NCBI GenBank assembly: GCA_029953675.1
Contig: JAMWBK010000009.1
Coordinates: 1,364,001-1,428,000 of the forward strand
Source: Rhodosorus marinus
Lineage: Eukaryota > Rhodophyta > Stylonematophyceae > Stylonematales > Stylonemataceae
Direction of reading: 5' to 3'
DNA length: 64,000 nucleotides
In this document: positions 22,974 to 32,477 of the stretch, piece after piece
Layout of the letters: every line of letters begins with the position of its first letter
Position numbering within the stretch: the first letter of the stretch is position 1
Made by a program: the position numbers and the translations under genes
Notes under the pieces: generated by a model
The model's input: the letters and a program-made list of their open reading frames with translations, nothing else
Told to the model about the DNA's origin: nothing
Database searches by the model: none

Positions 22974-25211
22974 CTAGGAGATCAGTGGTAGCAGCTCTGT
23001 TGAATGCCGCTCGAAGGATTCTAGGATGTCATCCATGGGTTGCATGTTGGCCTTCCGGAGCTTCTTCTCTATGACCTTTGCTGGGACGAACTTGAGTATC
23101 GCATTTCGTGCTTGAATGCCGAGCACGTCCGAGAGGTGAGCTATTTTCATCTGGGTCCGCGCTTCGCCCGCAATTCCATTAGCGATTCGCTTTCTCCTGA
23201 ACTCGTAGTCATACAGTGCTTGACTGTAGCCATCGTGAGCGTTGAAGTTTTCCCTTAGATAGACGCCGAGAGTTATGGCATCATCGATTGCCAGGCAGGC
23301 CCCTTGTGCGGAGTTTGGTGTAACAGGATGTGCCGCGTCACCAAGCAGCACTACCGGGCCTCGACTCCAGTATTTCAGCGTCTTTGAGTCTTCGATGGAG
23401 TGTATGTATCGCTTGGACTTGTCCGTAATCCTATAGAGGTTTTGCAACATGTCTGGCCACGACTTAATGTGAGCTTCCTGTTCTTCAGTGCTCAATTCGC
23501 GAGCCGGGGTTTTGCACCTCTGCTTGACAAAGAAGTACCCAACGGACCTGTCCTTCTGCAGATACCCTACGGAATACCGCATACTGCCGGCCATTTTGAG
23601 CTGCATGTCGCCCTCATTTAGAGAAGCATCCAGTTCGGTACCGCCAAGAGATTGAATTGGAAATGTGCCACGATAACACACCTCCCCACGGAACTCTATC
23701 CTGGCTTCCTCGGAAACGAACTTCCGACCGACAGAGTAGGCTCCATCGGCGCTGATCAACAGCGGAGCCGTCATGGTATTCTGGATTCCCTCGCTCATAA
23801 GCCTTAACTCTACCCCGCTTTTTTTCAGCTCAACTGACGTGAGGGTGGTGCTGTACATAATTTTCTCCCGCGGAATCAGCTTGCTGATTGCCTTCATGAG
23901 CGGAGCCCTCGCCACGAGCAGGAATCCTTCGCCAGATCCATCGACGACATCATCCAGGTTGACTAGCTTGAGCTCTTCGTCTGTATCTGCAATCTTCATT
24001 CGCATCCGGGATACCCGATAAGCATTTTCCCACAGACTGTCCGCGACGCCTAGGGTCTTCAGTGTTTTGATTGCGGACGGCCATAGGCCGAGATCTGCTC
24101 CATTATCTACGAAACCCTTGTCTCGCTTCTCTAGAACCAGATACGGAAGTCCAAGCTTCTCCAGGCAAGCTGCCATAGCCAACCCACCAACGCCACCACC
24201 GCAAATCACAATTCTCTTCTCCTCAGCTTTCCAATTCGCGATCTTCGCGGAGAGGTCGCCATCCGCTTCCGTTTCTCTTCTTCTCCGTAGAGACAGGGTA
24301 TAAGCCGCGCCATAGACAAGCAACAGAAGCAGGCCCAGGAGGCTCCACTTGAACTCGAAAATGCTCATTAACAACAAGGCCAACAGGCTGACTAGCTGGA
24401 GCAAACGCAGCTTGTCTGGCTGACCTCTTGCCCACAGGAGTATGGCCAAAGGAGCGCTCGAAAGAATGGCAAAGGCTGCATAAATAGGCTCCTTCGAATC
24501 GAGCATGCCTAAAATCAGGGCGAGGATGTAACCAGCGGAAACTGACAAAATTGATAATCTAAAACTCGATACTTTTCCTAGCACAACGGGCAACGTTCTT
24601 CTGCCTGTCATCCAGTCGCTCCGTTGAGAAGACATCTCCCAGGCGACGATTCCACCGAATTGGATCAGTGCCATCACGGGAAGTACTAGTCCGTGGCGAG
24701 GTCCGAGCAGTCCTACATGATTCGGTTGAAGCACGCTGCCCAACAGCATCACCAACCCCGTCTTGACCACAGTAACTATCTCCACAAACGGGCCCCTGCT
24801 AACCAGCAGCGGTGGACAAGATACCTGATTTCCCAGAATCAGAATCATTAAAACCAAGGTCTTGTTGCTCGATTTAACAAATGAGACCGCACCGAACGCT
24901 GCGAATACCAGCGCACCCCATCCTACGACCTTCAACGCCTGGAGGGACTCATACCCGTCTTCCCTTTCATTAACACTAAGTCCCAACCTGCTCAGATTCT
25001 TATTAAAAACCCGCTCCAACAATGCGTTGCTCAATTCACCAAGTAGAAGGATCACAAATCCTTGTAGAAATACGCCCGCCCAGACCGTTCCCCCATTCAG
25101 CCCTGCACCAACGCAGTACGGAAGTACGCATGCAAGCAGCACCTTCTGATCTACGATTTCACTGCTCAAATTCTCCGATCGTCTGATTATAGACGAAAGC
25201 AAGGATTCCAT
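22974..25211 (-). CDS. UbiA-like prenyltransferase domain fused to FAD monooxygenase
   Basis: A single uninterrupted frame of 745 codons, in contrast to its intron-rich neighbours. Residues ~20-305 are highly hydrophobic, with about eight or nine membrane segments, and carry SSQRSDWMTGRRTLPVVLGK, the second Asp-rich region of UbiA-family prenyltransferases (DxxxGxRTLPVxLG). The first Asp-rich motif (NDxxDxxxD) appears degenerate as NALLERVFN at 62-70. After a charged linker, residues ~333-745 form a class A flavoprotein monooxygenase: dinucleotide site VICGGGVGGLAMAACLEK, the LLISADGAYS (DG) motif and VVLLGDAAHPVTPNSAQG (GD motif), as in salicylate hydroxylase or zeaxanthin epoxidase. The ATG is preceded by an in-frame TGA 18 nt upstream. 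The fusion would couple prenyl transfer, or binding of a prenylated ring, to hydroxylation or epoxidation. The substrate is unknown. Confidence 0.85.
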   Translation of the reverse strand: MESLLSSIIRRSENLSSEIVDQKVLLACVLPYCVGAGLNGGTVWAGVFLQGFVILLLGELSNALLERVFNKNLSRLGLSVNEREDGYESLQALKVVGWGALVFAAFGAVSFVKSSNKTLVLMILILGNQVSCPPLLVSRGPFVEIVTVVKTGLVMLLGSVLQPNHVGLLGPRHGLVLPVMALIQFGGIVAWEMSSQRSDWMTGRRTLPVVLGKVSSFRLSILSVSAGYILALILGMLDSKEPIYAAFAILSSAPLAILLWARGQPDKLRLLQLVSLLALLLMSIFEFKWSLLGLLLLLVYGAAYTLSLRRRRETEADGDLSAKIANWKAEEKRIVICGGGVGGLAMAACLEKLGLPYLVLEKRDKGFVDNGADLGLWPSAIKTLKTLGVADSLWENAYRVSRMRMKIADTDEELKLVNLDDVVDGSGEGFLLVARAPLMKAISKLIPREKIMYSTTLTSVELKKSGVELRLMSEGIQNTMTAPLLISADGAYSVGRKFVSEEARIEFRGEVCYRGTFPIQSLGGTELDASLNEGDMQLKMAGSMRYSVGYLQKDRSVGYFFVKQRCKTPARELSTEEQEAHIKSWPDMLQNLYRITDKSKRYIHSIEDSKTLKYWSRGPVVLLGDAAHPVTPNSAQGACLAIDDAITLGVYLRENFNAHDGYSQALYDYEFRRKRIANGIAGEARTQMKIAHLSDVLGIQARNAILKFVPAKVIEKKLRKANMQPMDDILESFERHSTELLPLIS

Positions 25212-25439
25212 TCTTACCAGAAAAATTCAAACTGCAGAATGAGAGGTTAGCTCACGTCATCCCCAAGGTGCCAAAGTAGCAAACTCCCACTCCGGTGCTT
25301 CACCAACGTGATCCTTTGGTCCGGTCAGTGAGTGGGACATTGAGAATTCTTCGATTCGGGTTCAAGCCAACAAAAAGAACCATTTTTTTTATGTGGTTTC
25401 ATTGACTGGACTTAGGCTAAAGTCAAGGGTTCCATACAG
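25212..25439. other. short interval between divergent genes
   Basis: Upstream region of the UbiA-monooxygenase gene (minus) and of the small plus-strand gene that follows. It probably holds promoter sequence for one or both, but no motif was recognised. Confidence 0.4.
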
Positions 25440-25832
25440 AGAAAGGGTTCACATAATGTCCCAGAGGAATCTGGAGAATTCTCCTCCCTCATCCAGGCGC
25501 TTTTTCCTCAGCCAGAGCGCATCACTTTTGGATGGGACATGTGGGACGGTGAGAGGTCTGAAACGATGGTAGGGATGAAGGTCGACGTGATAACAAGCAA
25601 GAAATTTCCGCCTTTGACTCCCTTGGCTAAGCGTCTTGGATCTCTGAGTGGGAAATATGATCCTTCCACCCGCGTTGCTTCGTCGTCCTGCTTTCCATGT
25701 CAAGGTAGTATCATGCTTGCAACAATGCGGCGATGCAGATCTGCGGCGCGTTTTTCTGTAGAACAATCGCCGAACGTATCTAAACGGGCTTTTTTTCTCT
25801 TTTTCCTCTCGGTTCTCGTGCGTATCTCGTGA
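25440..25832 (+). CDS. unidentified small protein with hydrophobic C-terminus (5' end unknown)
   Basis: After an acceptor (CCATACAG), a coding-like frame begins RKGSHNVPEESGEFSSLIQA and continues with FPQPERITFGWDMWDGERSE, KVDVITSKKFPPLTPLAKRL and SGKYDPSTRVASSSCFP. A 57-nt GT-AG intron (25705-25761) may follow. The end, SKRAFFLFFLSVLVRIS, is hydrophobic and could be a tail anchor. The minus strand is also open across the same stretch, but its product is basic and low in coding character. I recognise no family, and no start exon was found in the 230 bases upstream. Confidence 0.4.
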   Translation, partial: RKGSHNVPEESGEFSSLIQALFPQPERITFGWDMWDGERSETMVGMKVDVITSKKFPPLTPLAKRLGSLSGKYDPSTRVASSSCFPCQGSIMLATMRRCRSAARFSVEQSPNVSKRAFFLFFLSVLVRIS

Positions 25833-26019
25833 GAATCAAATCTTCTTTTAAAGTCAGTGGCGCACGAACAGTGTTAAACGTACAAAGACCAATGCTTCGA
25901 CCTAGTTCGTCTTCAAGCCGTGTGAGCAGTGAATCTGTTGAAGTATTATCAGCAGCTCTGCTACGATACAAATAAATGACCCAGACTCTTGGCGAATGGA
26001 GATGTGGCAGCTGTTGTTG

Positions 26020-26710
26020 TCACAGCCAGGTCTTCCTCACGCCCATAGCGCCTCCTCTTGTTGCGGAGTCGAACGCCATTTTCTTGAGGTGGATACACAT
26101 AGTTTTCGAGTGCTCGGAAACTATTGACCTCCTCAATCGTCTCTTCTCCGACGCAATCCGATTCTTCTCTAGTTTTTCCGCTATGGCATCCAGCCTCTTC
26201 TTGTATTCCATCATCTTCGGATGTGATTCTGGGGCATCCTCAACTGTGATTTGTACCCGACCAACTTTTCGGCCTTTCTCCAGTTTCCTATATCTGACCT
26301 TTTACGGGTGCAGGTTGCAAGCAAGAACGTTAAAAACGGGAATTCAAAATACGCACGGAAAAAGGCATTTAAGGCTGCCCACTTACTATTCCCGCCTGCA
26401 CGGCATAAATACTTTGGTTCCTGGAGACCCCAGCTCCAAGTCCGGGCAAACGCTTTAAACCCCTCTGCAGATAAATGCTTTGACCCGGTTTCACAAACTG
26501 ATTATCTTTGATCTTCACTCCGAGACCCTTGCCCTTCACGTTCCCTTTCTGTCTACATTTTGTAGCTCCTTTCTTAAACTTCCAACGCGCATGTACAGTC
26601 GTCCCCCCCGCAGCTTCGAACGACCCATTCAGCCCCGATTGCACGCTTCCAACCGACAAACACCCACCAAGAATTCTTCGCCCCGCGAGACCGAGCAATC
26701 CCCCAAGCAT
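26020..26710 (-). CDS. organellar ribosomal protein bL27
   Basis: Two exons (26710-26387, 26298-26020) encode 200 residues. Residues ~40-110 match bL27: ARWKFKKGATKCRQKGN, GKGLGVKIKDNQFVKPGQSI, YLQRGLKRLPGLGAGVSRNQ and SIYAVQAGIV, then VRYRKLEKGRKVGRVQI, the end of the bL27 core. bL27 sits in the large subunit with its N-terminal tail near the peptidyl-transferase centre. The N-terminus (MLGGLLGLAGRRILGG) looks like a mitochondrial presequence, so a mitochondrial bL27m is more likely than the plastid form. About 75 extra residues follow the core as a charged helical extension. The normally conserved tail (GGSTxNGRDS) is clearly altered. Confidence 0.82.
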
Positions 26711-27519
26711 GGTTCTCCTAAGCCTGCTTCTAACCCGTCAAAAGCAAACCCCACACACTCGCAGATCAATAAATCACCCAATCACGAAACAAGCAAAAGA
26801 AGAAACTGCTCACACCTCCAACCCTCCCTACCCTCAACCCATCTCTACTCCTTTCCTCCTCATCACCTCCCTCACCGCTTCCCACCATCTCGTCTCCTGT
26901 CGACCACATCAAAACCTTCAACTACGACAATTTCTAGCACGCTCGACATCCTAACTAAACTCTGATTTGTACTATGAAGACTATAATTAATTTTTCTAAT
27001 TAGAAAATTCACTAATCATGAACCATTTAGCGGGATACAGTTCTATTTAAGCTCGGTTTCGGTTCTTTTCATTCGAAAAAGCTCATATTTAGGGTATATT
27101 TTCATAAATCATGCAATCTTTTATGCGGTTTGCTTCAGCGCAAGGATCGTTTTTTCAGATTGGTAGGTTTGGTAAGGGAAGATCTGCGGATCTGGTGGAC
27201 TGTGGAATCGAAGATCCGGACAGCTTTTCAGAAATAGCCTCGAAGGTTTCTTTTTTTTTGGAGAAACGGCGCAGTTTGATACCATTGGAAGGTCGTTTGA
27301 TCCACAACCCCTGTCGCGTTCTTTTCATTCAGAAGTGGTTTTGGGGGGTGAGGGGGCTCCCTCCCCCTTTAACAACTAGTCCGTCTAAATACATCAAATT
27401 ACCCGTCAACCGGACTCCGTCGATTGAGAACGTGAAGGAACCTCACTCCAGTAGGCCAATCAAAAAATACTTGCTATCCAAAAAAACAGCCAATCTCTCC
27501 CCAAATCGTAAGATCATTG
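26711..27519. other. intergenic region
   Basis: Shared flank between bL27 (5') and PABPN1 (3'). The C/A-rich stretch at 26730-26940 gives long but low-complexity open frames. A 174-codon frame at 27111-27635 (+) overlaps the PABPN1 tail on the opposite strand and shows no family features. Confidence 0.5.
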
Positions 27520-28676
27520 TCAGTATGGAGCATGGCGTCCACGGTACCCTGCCCTATAGCTTCCGCGAAATACCCTTCCCCGTCCCCGTCCTCTTCCTCT
27601 ACCTCGCTCCGTCGTGCTTACTCCTGGAATGTTAGTGCGCTTTGGACTGACCTAAAATCAAGTTTCAACCGAGCTCGCCACAGTCAGCCATTCTACCCCA
27701 CTGGCAGAGTTGTCTGCTGCAAGCATCATATGGATAGTTCCTACCTTGATCTGCCTCCCTTTGAAGGTAGACTCATTGAGTATCGTCGCGTTGCTAACAG
27801 CTTCTTCTTCGGCAAACTCTATATACGCAAAGCCTTTGGGTTGACCTGTGGCCCTATTCTCAAAAGACGAGACCAGTGTATAGACGTCGGATCCGTAAGC
27901 CGCAGATTCCACTGCTCTCGGCCATCAGGAAGAAAAGACCGGGGTAACTATTAGACTTACTTGTTACACAGTATAGTGATCCGATTAATCTGGCCGCAAT
28001 CTTGAAAGTGGGCCTGTAACTCCGCAGGTGTCGCACTGTAATCAACCTGTCGAACCACGTACACTAAGTTCAGTAAAGAATATAAACACGCGTGCTTCAG
28101 TCTGAAGTTGCCTCACATTGCCGACGTATATGGACCGACTGTCAAGGTCTGACTGCTGCACCGTGGCCCCTGCTGATCCCTCTTGAGCGCTCGCTTCCTG
28201 TATATCGTCGAGCTTCGCAGCTTCGTCCTCCTCCCACTCCTTGAGTTTCTTCTTAACATCTTCCAAAGCCTATAACACGGACAATCGAGCACGTATTTAG
28301 CAACATACCCACTTCCCACTTTCTTCCCCAACTACTCTAAGCCCACAGATAGCAGCCATCTTTTGCTTCGCCCACAAACAATCGACAAAACACTAACAAC
28401 TGGGGACAGGCCAACACCATGCTAGGCTTGCAAATGAGTCCTTTTTTGATCGGATATGAGTCTTACCGCGTCAAGATCTTCCTCTTCCGCAGGATCTACT
28501 CCTCCTTCCACGCCGGCCCCTTCCGCAACCGCGCCGTTCTCACCCCCAGCGCCAGTAGCCTGTTCCTCAGTTTCTACATTGCCTCCTTCCACAGCAACTT
28601 CATTCCCAGCGTTCACCGCCTCGTTCTCCACGGGAGACCCTTCGCCCTCCGCCTTGGCTTGAGCACCCTCCTCCAT
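27520..28676 (-). CDS. PABPN1: nuclear poly(A)-binding protein PABPN1 (PABP2)
   Basis: Five exons (28676-28467, 28269-28117, 28046-27961, 27853-27745, 27651-27520) encode 229 residues. The order is that of PABPN1: an acidic Glu/Gly/Ala-rich N-terminus, a coiled segment ([20 protein letters not shown]), one RRM with RNP2 SIYVGN and RNP1 [11 protein letters not shown], then [19 protein letters not shown] and an RG-rich tail ending RGRHAPY. PABPN1 stimulates poly(A) polymerase and sets poly(A) tail length in the nucleus. The RNP motifs are intact. The start ATG lies at the head of the acidic region; a longer frame upstream adds a basic stretch that is probably not translated. Confidence 0.93.
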
Positions 28677-29466
28677 CTTCGAATTCCTCAACGACCGATC
28701 TCCCAGAAAAACCCTCCCAACGGCTTTCCCAACCCAAAAGAAAAACACGAAATAACTCTCTAAAAACCAGAGGCAGACAGTTCCAGGAAAAACCTCAACA
28801 ATCTTCAGTCCAGATCTCAGAATTAATAATCAGTCAGAAAAGTCGTGTCAAAAATGCCTAGGTACAAACCCACTCCCCTTTTCCTCCATCACCTCACCAG
28901 CTAGCTTCCTATGCACCCTCACCAAACCTCCAAAAAAACTGCTTAAGAAGTTCCCTCTTTGACATCCTGTCCATTGAAAGGACCATTTTTCCATCGAATT
29001 TCAACGAAGGGCGTTTCCCATCCACGCTGGATGGGTAATATCAATGCCACCGACCCACCTCAAAATGCAAGTTAAAATTTAACTTTCACACAAAATTAAC
29101 ACTTATTCAGTAATATCTACCAATATTTTAGAAATATTCGGTGCATTTTTAGTTTTATTGAGTTATTCAAGAACTAGAAAACTATGCTTTACAATTTTGT
29201 GGTAGAAATTTCAAATGATCATTCTGGCCCCCCCCCCGTATTCTTTCATCTAGTGCACAGTAAGTAGTCGAATTTATTTTTGTATTAGATTTCTGGACGC
29301 TTCTTAGGGGGGAGGTGATCATTTTTAGTACCGATTACTAAAGTCAGTAGATCCGATTTGGTGTCAAACTTTTACTAAAAGGAAGCTTTGCCGTGCTTTA
29401 GTACTGAGAATGGTGTACTATCCATTTTCGGAGTACTTCTATGTGCAAACCTTTGAGTAGAGCAGA
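28677..29466. other. intergenic, A/T-rich
   Basis: A/T-rich with a poly-C run near 29230. No gene was seen. Confidence 0.6.
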
Positions 29467-30602
29467 CTAGTCTTCTCGGTTCTTAAAGTTCTCTCGAAAT
29501 TGTGGATTTCTTTTCCATTCTGGCAGCGCGGCTTGCTCCTGCGCTTCCGATTCGCGATAATTCGCCAACTTATATTTAGCCCAATCGAACTGGTGAGTCT
29601 CGTGGATGTATTCCTTGAAGTCCTGTAGGGTTCCTATGTACCGGTAGCATGGTGGAATGAATCTGATACCTCTTTGTCCAGCACAGCCCTGTGGTTAGAG
29701 AGAAAACGAAAGAGGAGAAAAAACACAATCGGCGTTTCCATAGTCGGGTGAGAAACGGCCAGATGTGGTCGGTCAAGCGTGCGATAACGCTTGAACTAAC
29801 GCACCTCATAAACCATCACCGGACCCTTGTTTTCCCGACCTCCCTTGACGCCTTTCTTGAGTTCAACATGACGTGCTTTCCAATCCTCTCTGCGACAAGG
29901 CTTCGCAAAAGAACGTACGTCCTAATACATAAACGACAATTTTAATCATTTGAAGATCTGCTCAGATCTGGGCCTAGTATTCTTTGTGATAACTATCGTC
30001 CTAAGACGCTTATGCAATTCCACATAAAGACACATTGTGGGCTCCTCATTACCTGGAATCTCGTCACGAGATCCGCGGCCAGTTCCACAGCTGGAGAGGA
30101 TCCGGAAGGAAAGACAATCAAACGCAGCAAAGTGAGATCAGCTCAGCATGAAGCAGCTGCGAGATGCATTTCTCATTTACATATTCCCTATTTGTTGTTT
30201 TTATTACCTTCTTCATAGGCTTTGTTCCCTTCAACTCCCTCAACGTAGTAACATGTTCTGCCAGCCGAGCGTCCACAACTCCTTAGTTCGAGGTTGAAAA
30301 TTTTATCAATCCAAGCCTCCCCACCCTGCAAGGGTTCGTAGCTATAAAATCTGAAACCAGAAGCATAGTCCTTCAACCTCTTTTCTTCATCTTCATCCAT
30401 CGGAACATTCAGCCAAAAAACAAAGCACCTTCCTCAGCTACAGTAGGCCAGCTGCCCTCACTTCGCCACCGAAACCATAGATCAAAAGATTTTCACAAGA
30501 ACCAGATACTCTGTGCAGTCTTCCTTCTCTCACGAATACGGCATCAGTTCCAACATACTTCCAAGCGCTTCGCGTCGCGTCGCGTCGCGTCGCATTTGCC
30601 AT
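29467..30602 (-). CDS. unidentified protein gene (possible conserved family)
   Basis: At least four minus-strand exons. The most upstream ATG (30602) gives MANATRRDATRSAWKYVGTD, then REGRLHRVSGSCENLLIYGF. The exon at about 30400-30208 reads LKDYASGFRFYSYEPLQGGE, then WIDKIFNLELRSCGRSAGRT. A middle exon reads DVRSFAKPCREDWKARHVEL. The last exon reads GIRFIPPCYRYIGTLQDFKE, YIHETHQFDWAKYKLANYRE, then WKRNPQFRENFKNRED and a TAG. The aromatic-rich, well-structured composition and good splice sites argue for a real gene. I do not recognise the family. The 5' structure is uncertain: translation might instead begin at MDEDEEKRLKD (30400). A TCGCG pentanucleotide repeat lies in the first candidate exon. 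Confidence 0.6.
30570..30593. repeat. TCGCG pentanucleotide microsatellite (about 4.8 copies)
   Basis: Five-base unit TCGCG repeated in tandem. On the minus strand it falls within the first ~12 codons of the candidate start exon of the unidentified gene (RRDAT region) or, if translation starts later, in its leader. Confidence 0.9.
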
Positions 30603-31528
30603 ATTCCATCTGCAGTCACATATCCTCGCGATGAATGGGGAAGCAGTACGGAAGGAGGCCGCGAGCGCATTGGCAGGCTGTAGTGGTATGTTGTTTCATC
30701 ACAGTTGTTCTGCCCAGGTGTGTTATTTGCGATTCACAAGCGTAGGTACAGTAGCTGTGGACGAGTGAGAAACATGAAGCGGTATAGTCCGGATTTGGAA
30801 CCGGATCCAACATCGTTTCCGTTGACGTACGGCTCTGTAAGCTTGTATCCAATCAGCATCTAGAAAATGGTCGGTGTCCTTTTCTAGGTTAACAGGCTAG
30901 CTATGTTTTTAAATATAGACCAATCGGATGATTTATTTTACAAAGCACGTCTGAACAACTCATATCCCACATAGTTAAGACCAATCTTCGGCTAGATATT
31001 GGAACAACTGACGAAGTTAAAAAAAAGAGAGGATTCGATAGCCGAGTTGGTCAAACACGTGATAGGGTGTCTGCTTCTACCCAGTATAACTTGAGAACTC
31101 TCTCTGAGATCATTACAATTTTTCGATCATTCAAGCTCTCAGGTTCCGGTTCACGTCGACCTGGTCTGTCTGGTTTGTTGTTCACAACGGTCACAGTTCA
31201 AACCTCATCGATTTACTGGACCATACCACCATTTTTCGGGATGTTTCATTGATAACCCTTGGGTGCTGGTGTGCACCTTCACGCTCACCGATTAGTGAAG
31301 CCAGTGCTGTACAGGTCTCCTCGACCCACCAAATCAGATCCAATCTCTCTCCTTCGCATCTTTTTCCTGTAGTAGAGCAAAACATAAATGACTGATGCAG
31401 AAAGCGCGGAATGATTGAGCGATTTGGTGGTCTTGATTACGACGTTGAGCAATATTGGAGGCGAGTATAGGGATCTCTATTGTTGATAGGAAAGACGTCA
31501 AAACGCGGATTAGAATGTGCTTTCTGCA
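30603..31528. other. intergenic, with possible short plus-strand coding segment
   Basis: At 30631 (+) an ATG opens MNGEAVRKEAASALAGCSG. In another frame, 30693-30861 reads RRYSSCGRVRNMKRYSPDLE and then DPTSFPLTYGSVSLYPISI before a TAG. Both look coding-like, but no splice of normal length joins them in phase. A small divergent gene is possible. The remainder shows nothing. Confidence 0.25.
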
Positions 31529-32477
31529 ATGTCTTGTCCTGCTTTTGTTTCTGTTTCATCGGTGGTCGGAAAGAGATCCATTTTGAACCGTCACGATGTG
31601 AGGAGGAACCGAAAATTTCACGCAAAGGGACGCGCTCGTGTTTTGACGGTATTGTGCGCTGAGTCGTGTCCGAGAATCAGACCAGCAACGGAAGATGACA
31701 TTGAGCTTCTGGTAGACATTTACTCCGATGCGTTTCTCGGCGATGGGGAGAGTTTGGGCCTGTTGAAGAAGCCTTGGTTCGCATGGAAAAAGCTGGAAGT
31801 CAGGAAGCAAATGTCGGAAATGTTTGACTTCATCAGCCTGGATGAAAAAGAGCGGTTGCACATGGTATACATCGCAGAACTGGATTCTACAGGTACAGTG
31901 AGAGGGTTCTGTAAGGCTGCGCACAGGCTTGGAGCCGGTCAGCTAACTCTCGATCGTGTGCGACACCCCTGCAGGTCAGGCGGCGGGCTTCGTGCAGCTT
32001 ATGACGATGCCGTGCCCGATTCCTCCGGATCGTAGACCAGCTCCTGAACTTCCGTATATTGGAAACCTAAGCGTTTTCCACAAATGTAGGCGACGTGGTG
32101 TGGCCTCGGCGTTGGTTACGCACTGTGAAGATGTTGCCATATCAAAAGGTTTCAGTGAGATTTTTCTCCACGTAGAACTAGGCAACCTGCCGGCGAGGTG
32201 AGTCAGCCTACCGAAGACAGAGGAATCGCCAGCTTGCTAAGTAGGAAGATTGCGTGTACCTTGTAGTGAGATGTATAGCAAGCTAGAGTACCGCGCAGAG
32301 CTTGTCGATCCAGAGTACTATTCTGCTAGGGGCAAAACTCGGCGTGTTTATCTTCGCAAAGTGCTTGTTGATGATGAGGAGGAAGATGAGCTAGAGTCGA
32401 CGGAATATTCATCCGCGTCAGTTTTGTTTAACCCGAACGAGCGAGTTGAGCCGAACATTGTTCCGGAAACGGCTTAG
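31529..32477 (+). CDS. GNAT-family N-acetyltransferase, probably plastid-targeted
   Basis: Three exons (31529-31892, 31975-32197, 32267-32477) encode 265 residues. The first ~50 residues are rich in Ser, Arg and Val with few acids (MSCPAFVSVSSVVGKRSILN), as in a transit peptide. The GNAT domain then shows RIRPATEDDIELLVDIYSDA, GQAAGFVQLM, PYIGNLSVFHKCRRRGVASA (the acetyl-CoA loop V...RRRGVA), LHVELGNLPAR and SEMYSKLEYRAEL. It ends with an acidic stretch (VDDEEEDELEST). Algal and plant chloroplast GNATs acetylate protein N-termini or lysines. The substrate here cannot be inferred. Confidence 0.85.

Noticed and set aside
26480-26965. Two long overlapping plus-strand frames
   Set aside because: They lie antisense to the first exon of bL27 and in C/A-rich low-complexity sequence, which lacks stop codons for compositional reasons.
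27111-27635. 174-codon plus-strand frame as a gene
   Set aside because: It overlaps the PABPN1 3' exon on the other strand, has no domain-like content, and frames of this length are expected by chance.
31030-31090. tRNA-like segment (GCCGAGTTGGTCAA)
   Set aside because: It resembles a tRNA D-arm but no T-arm or acceptor stem pairs with it.
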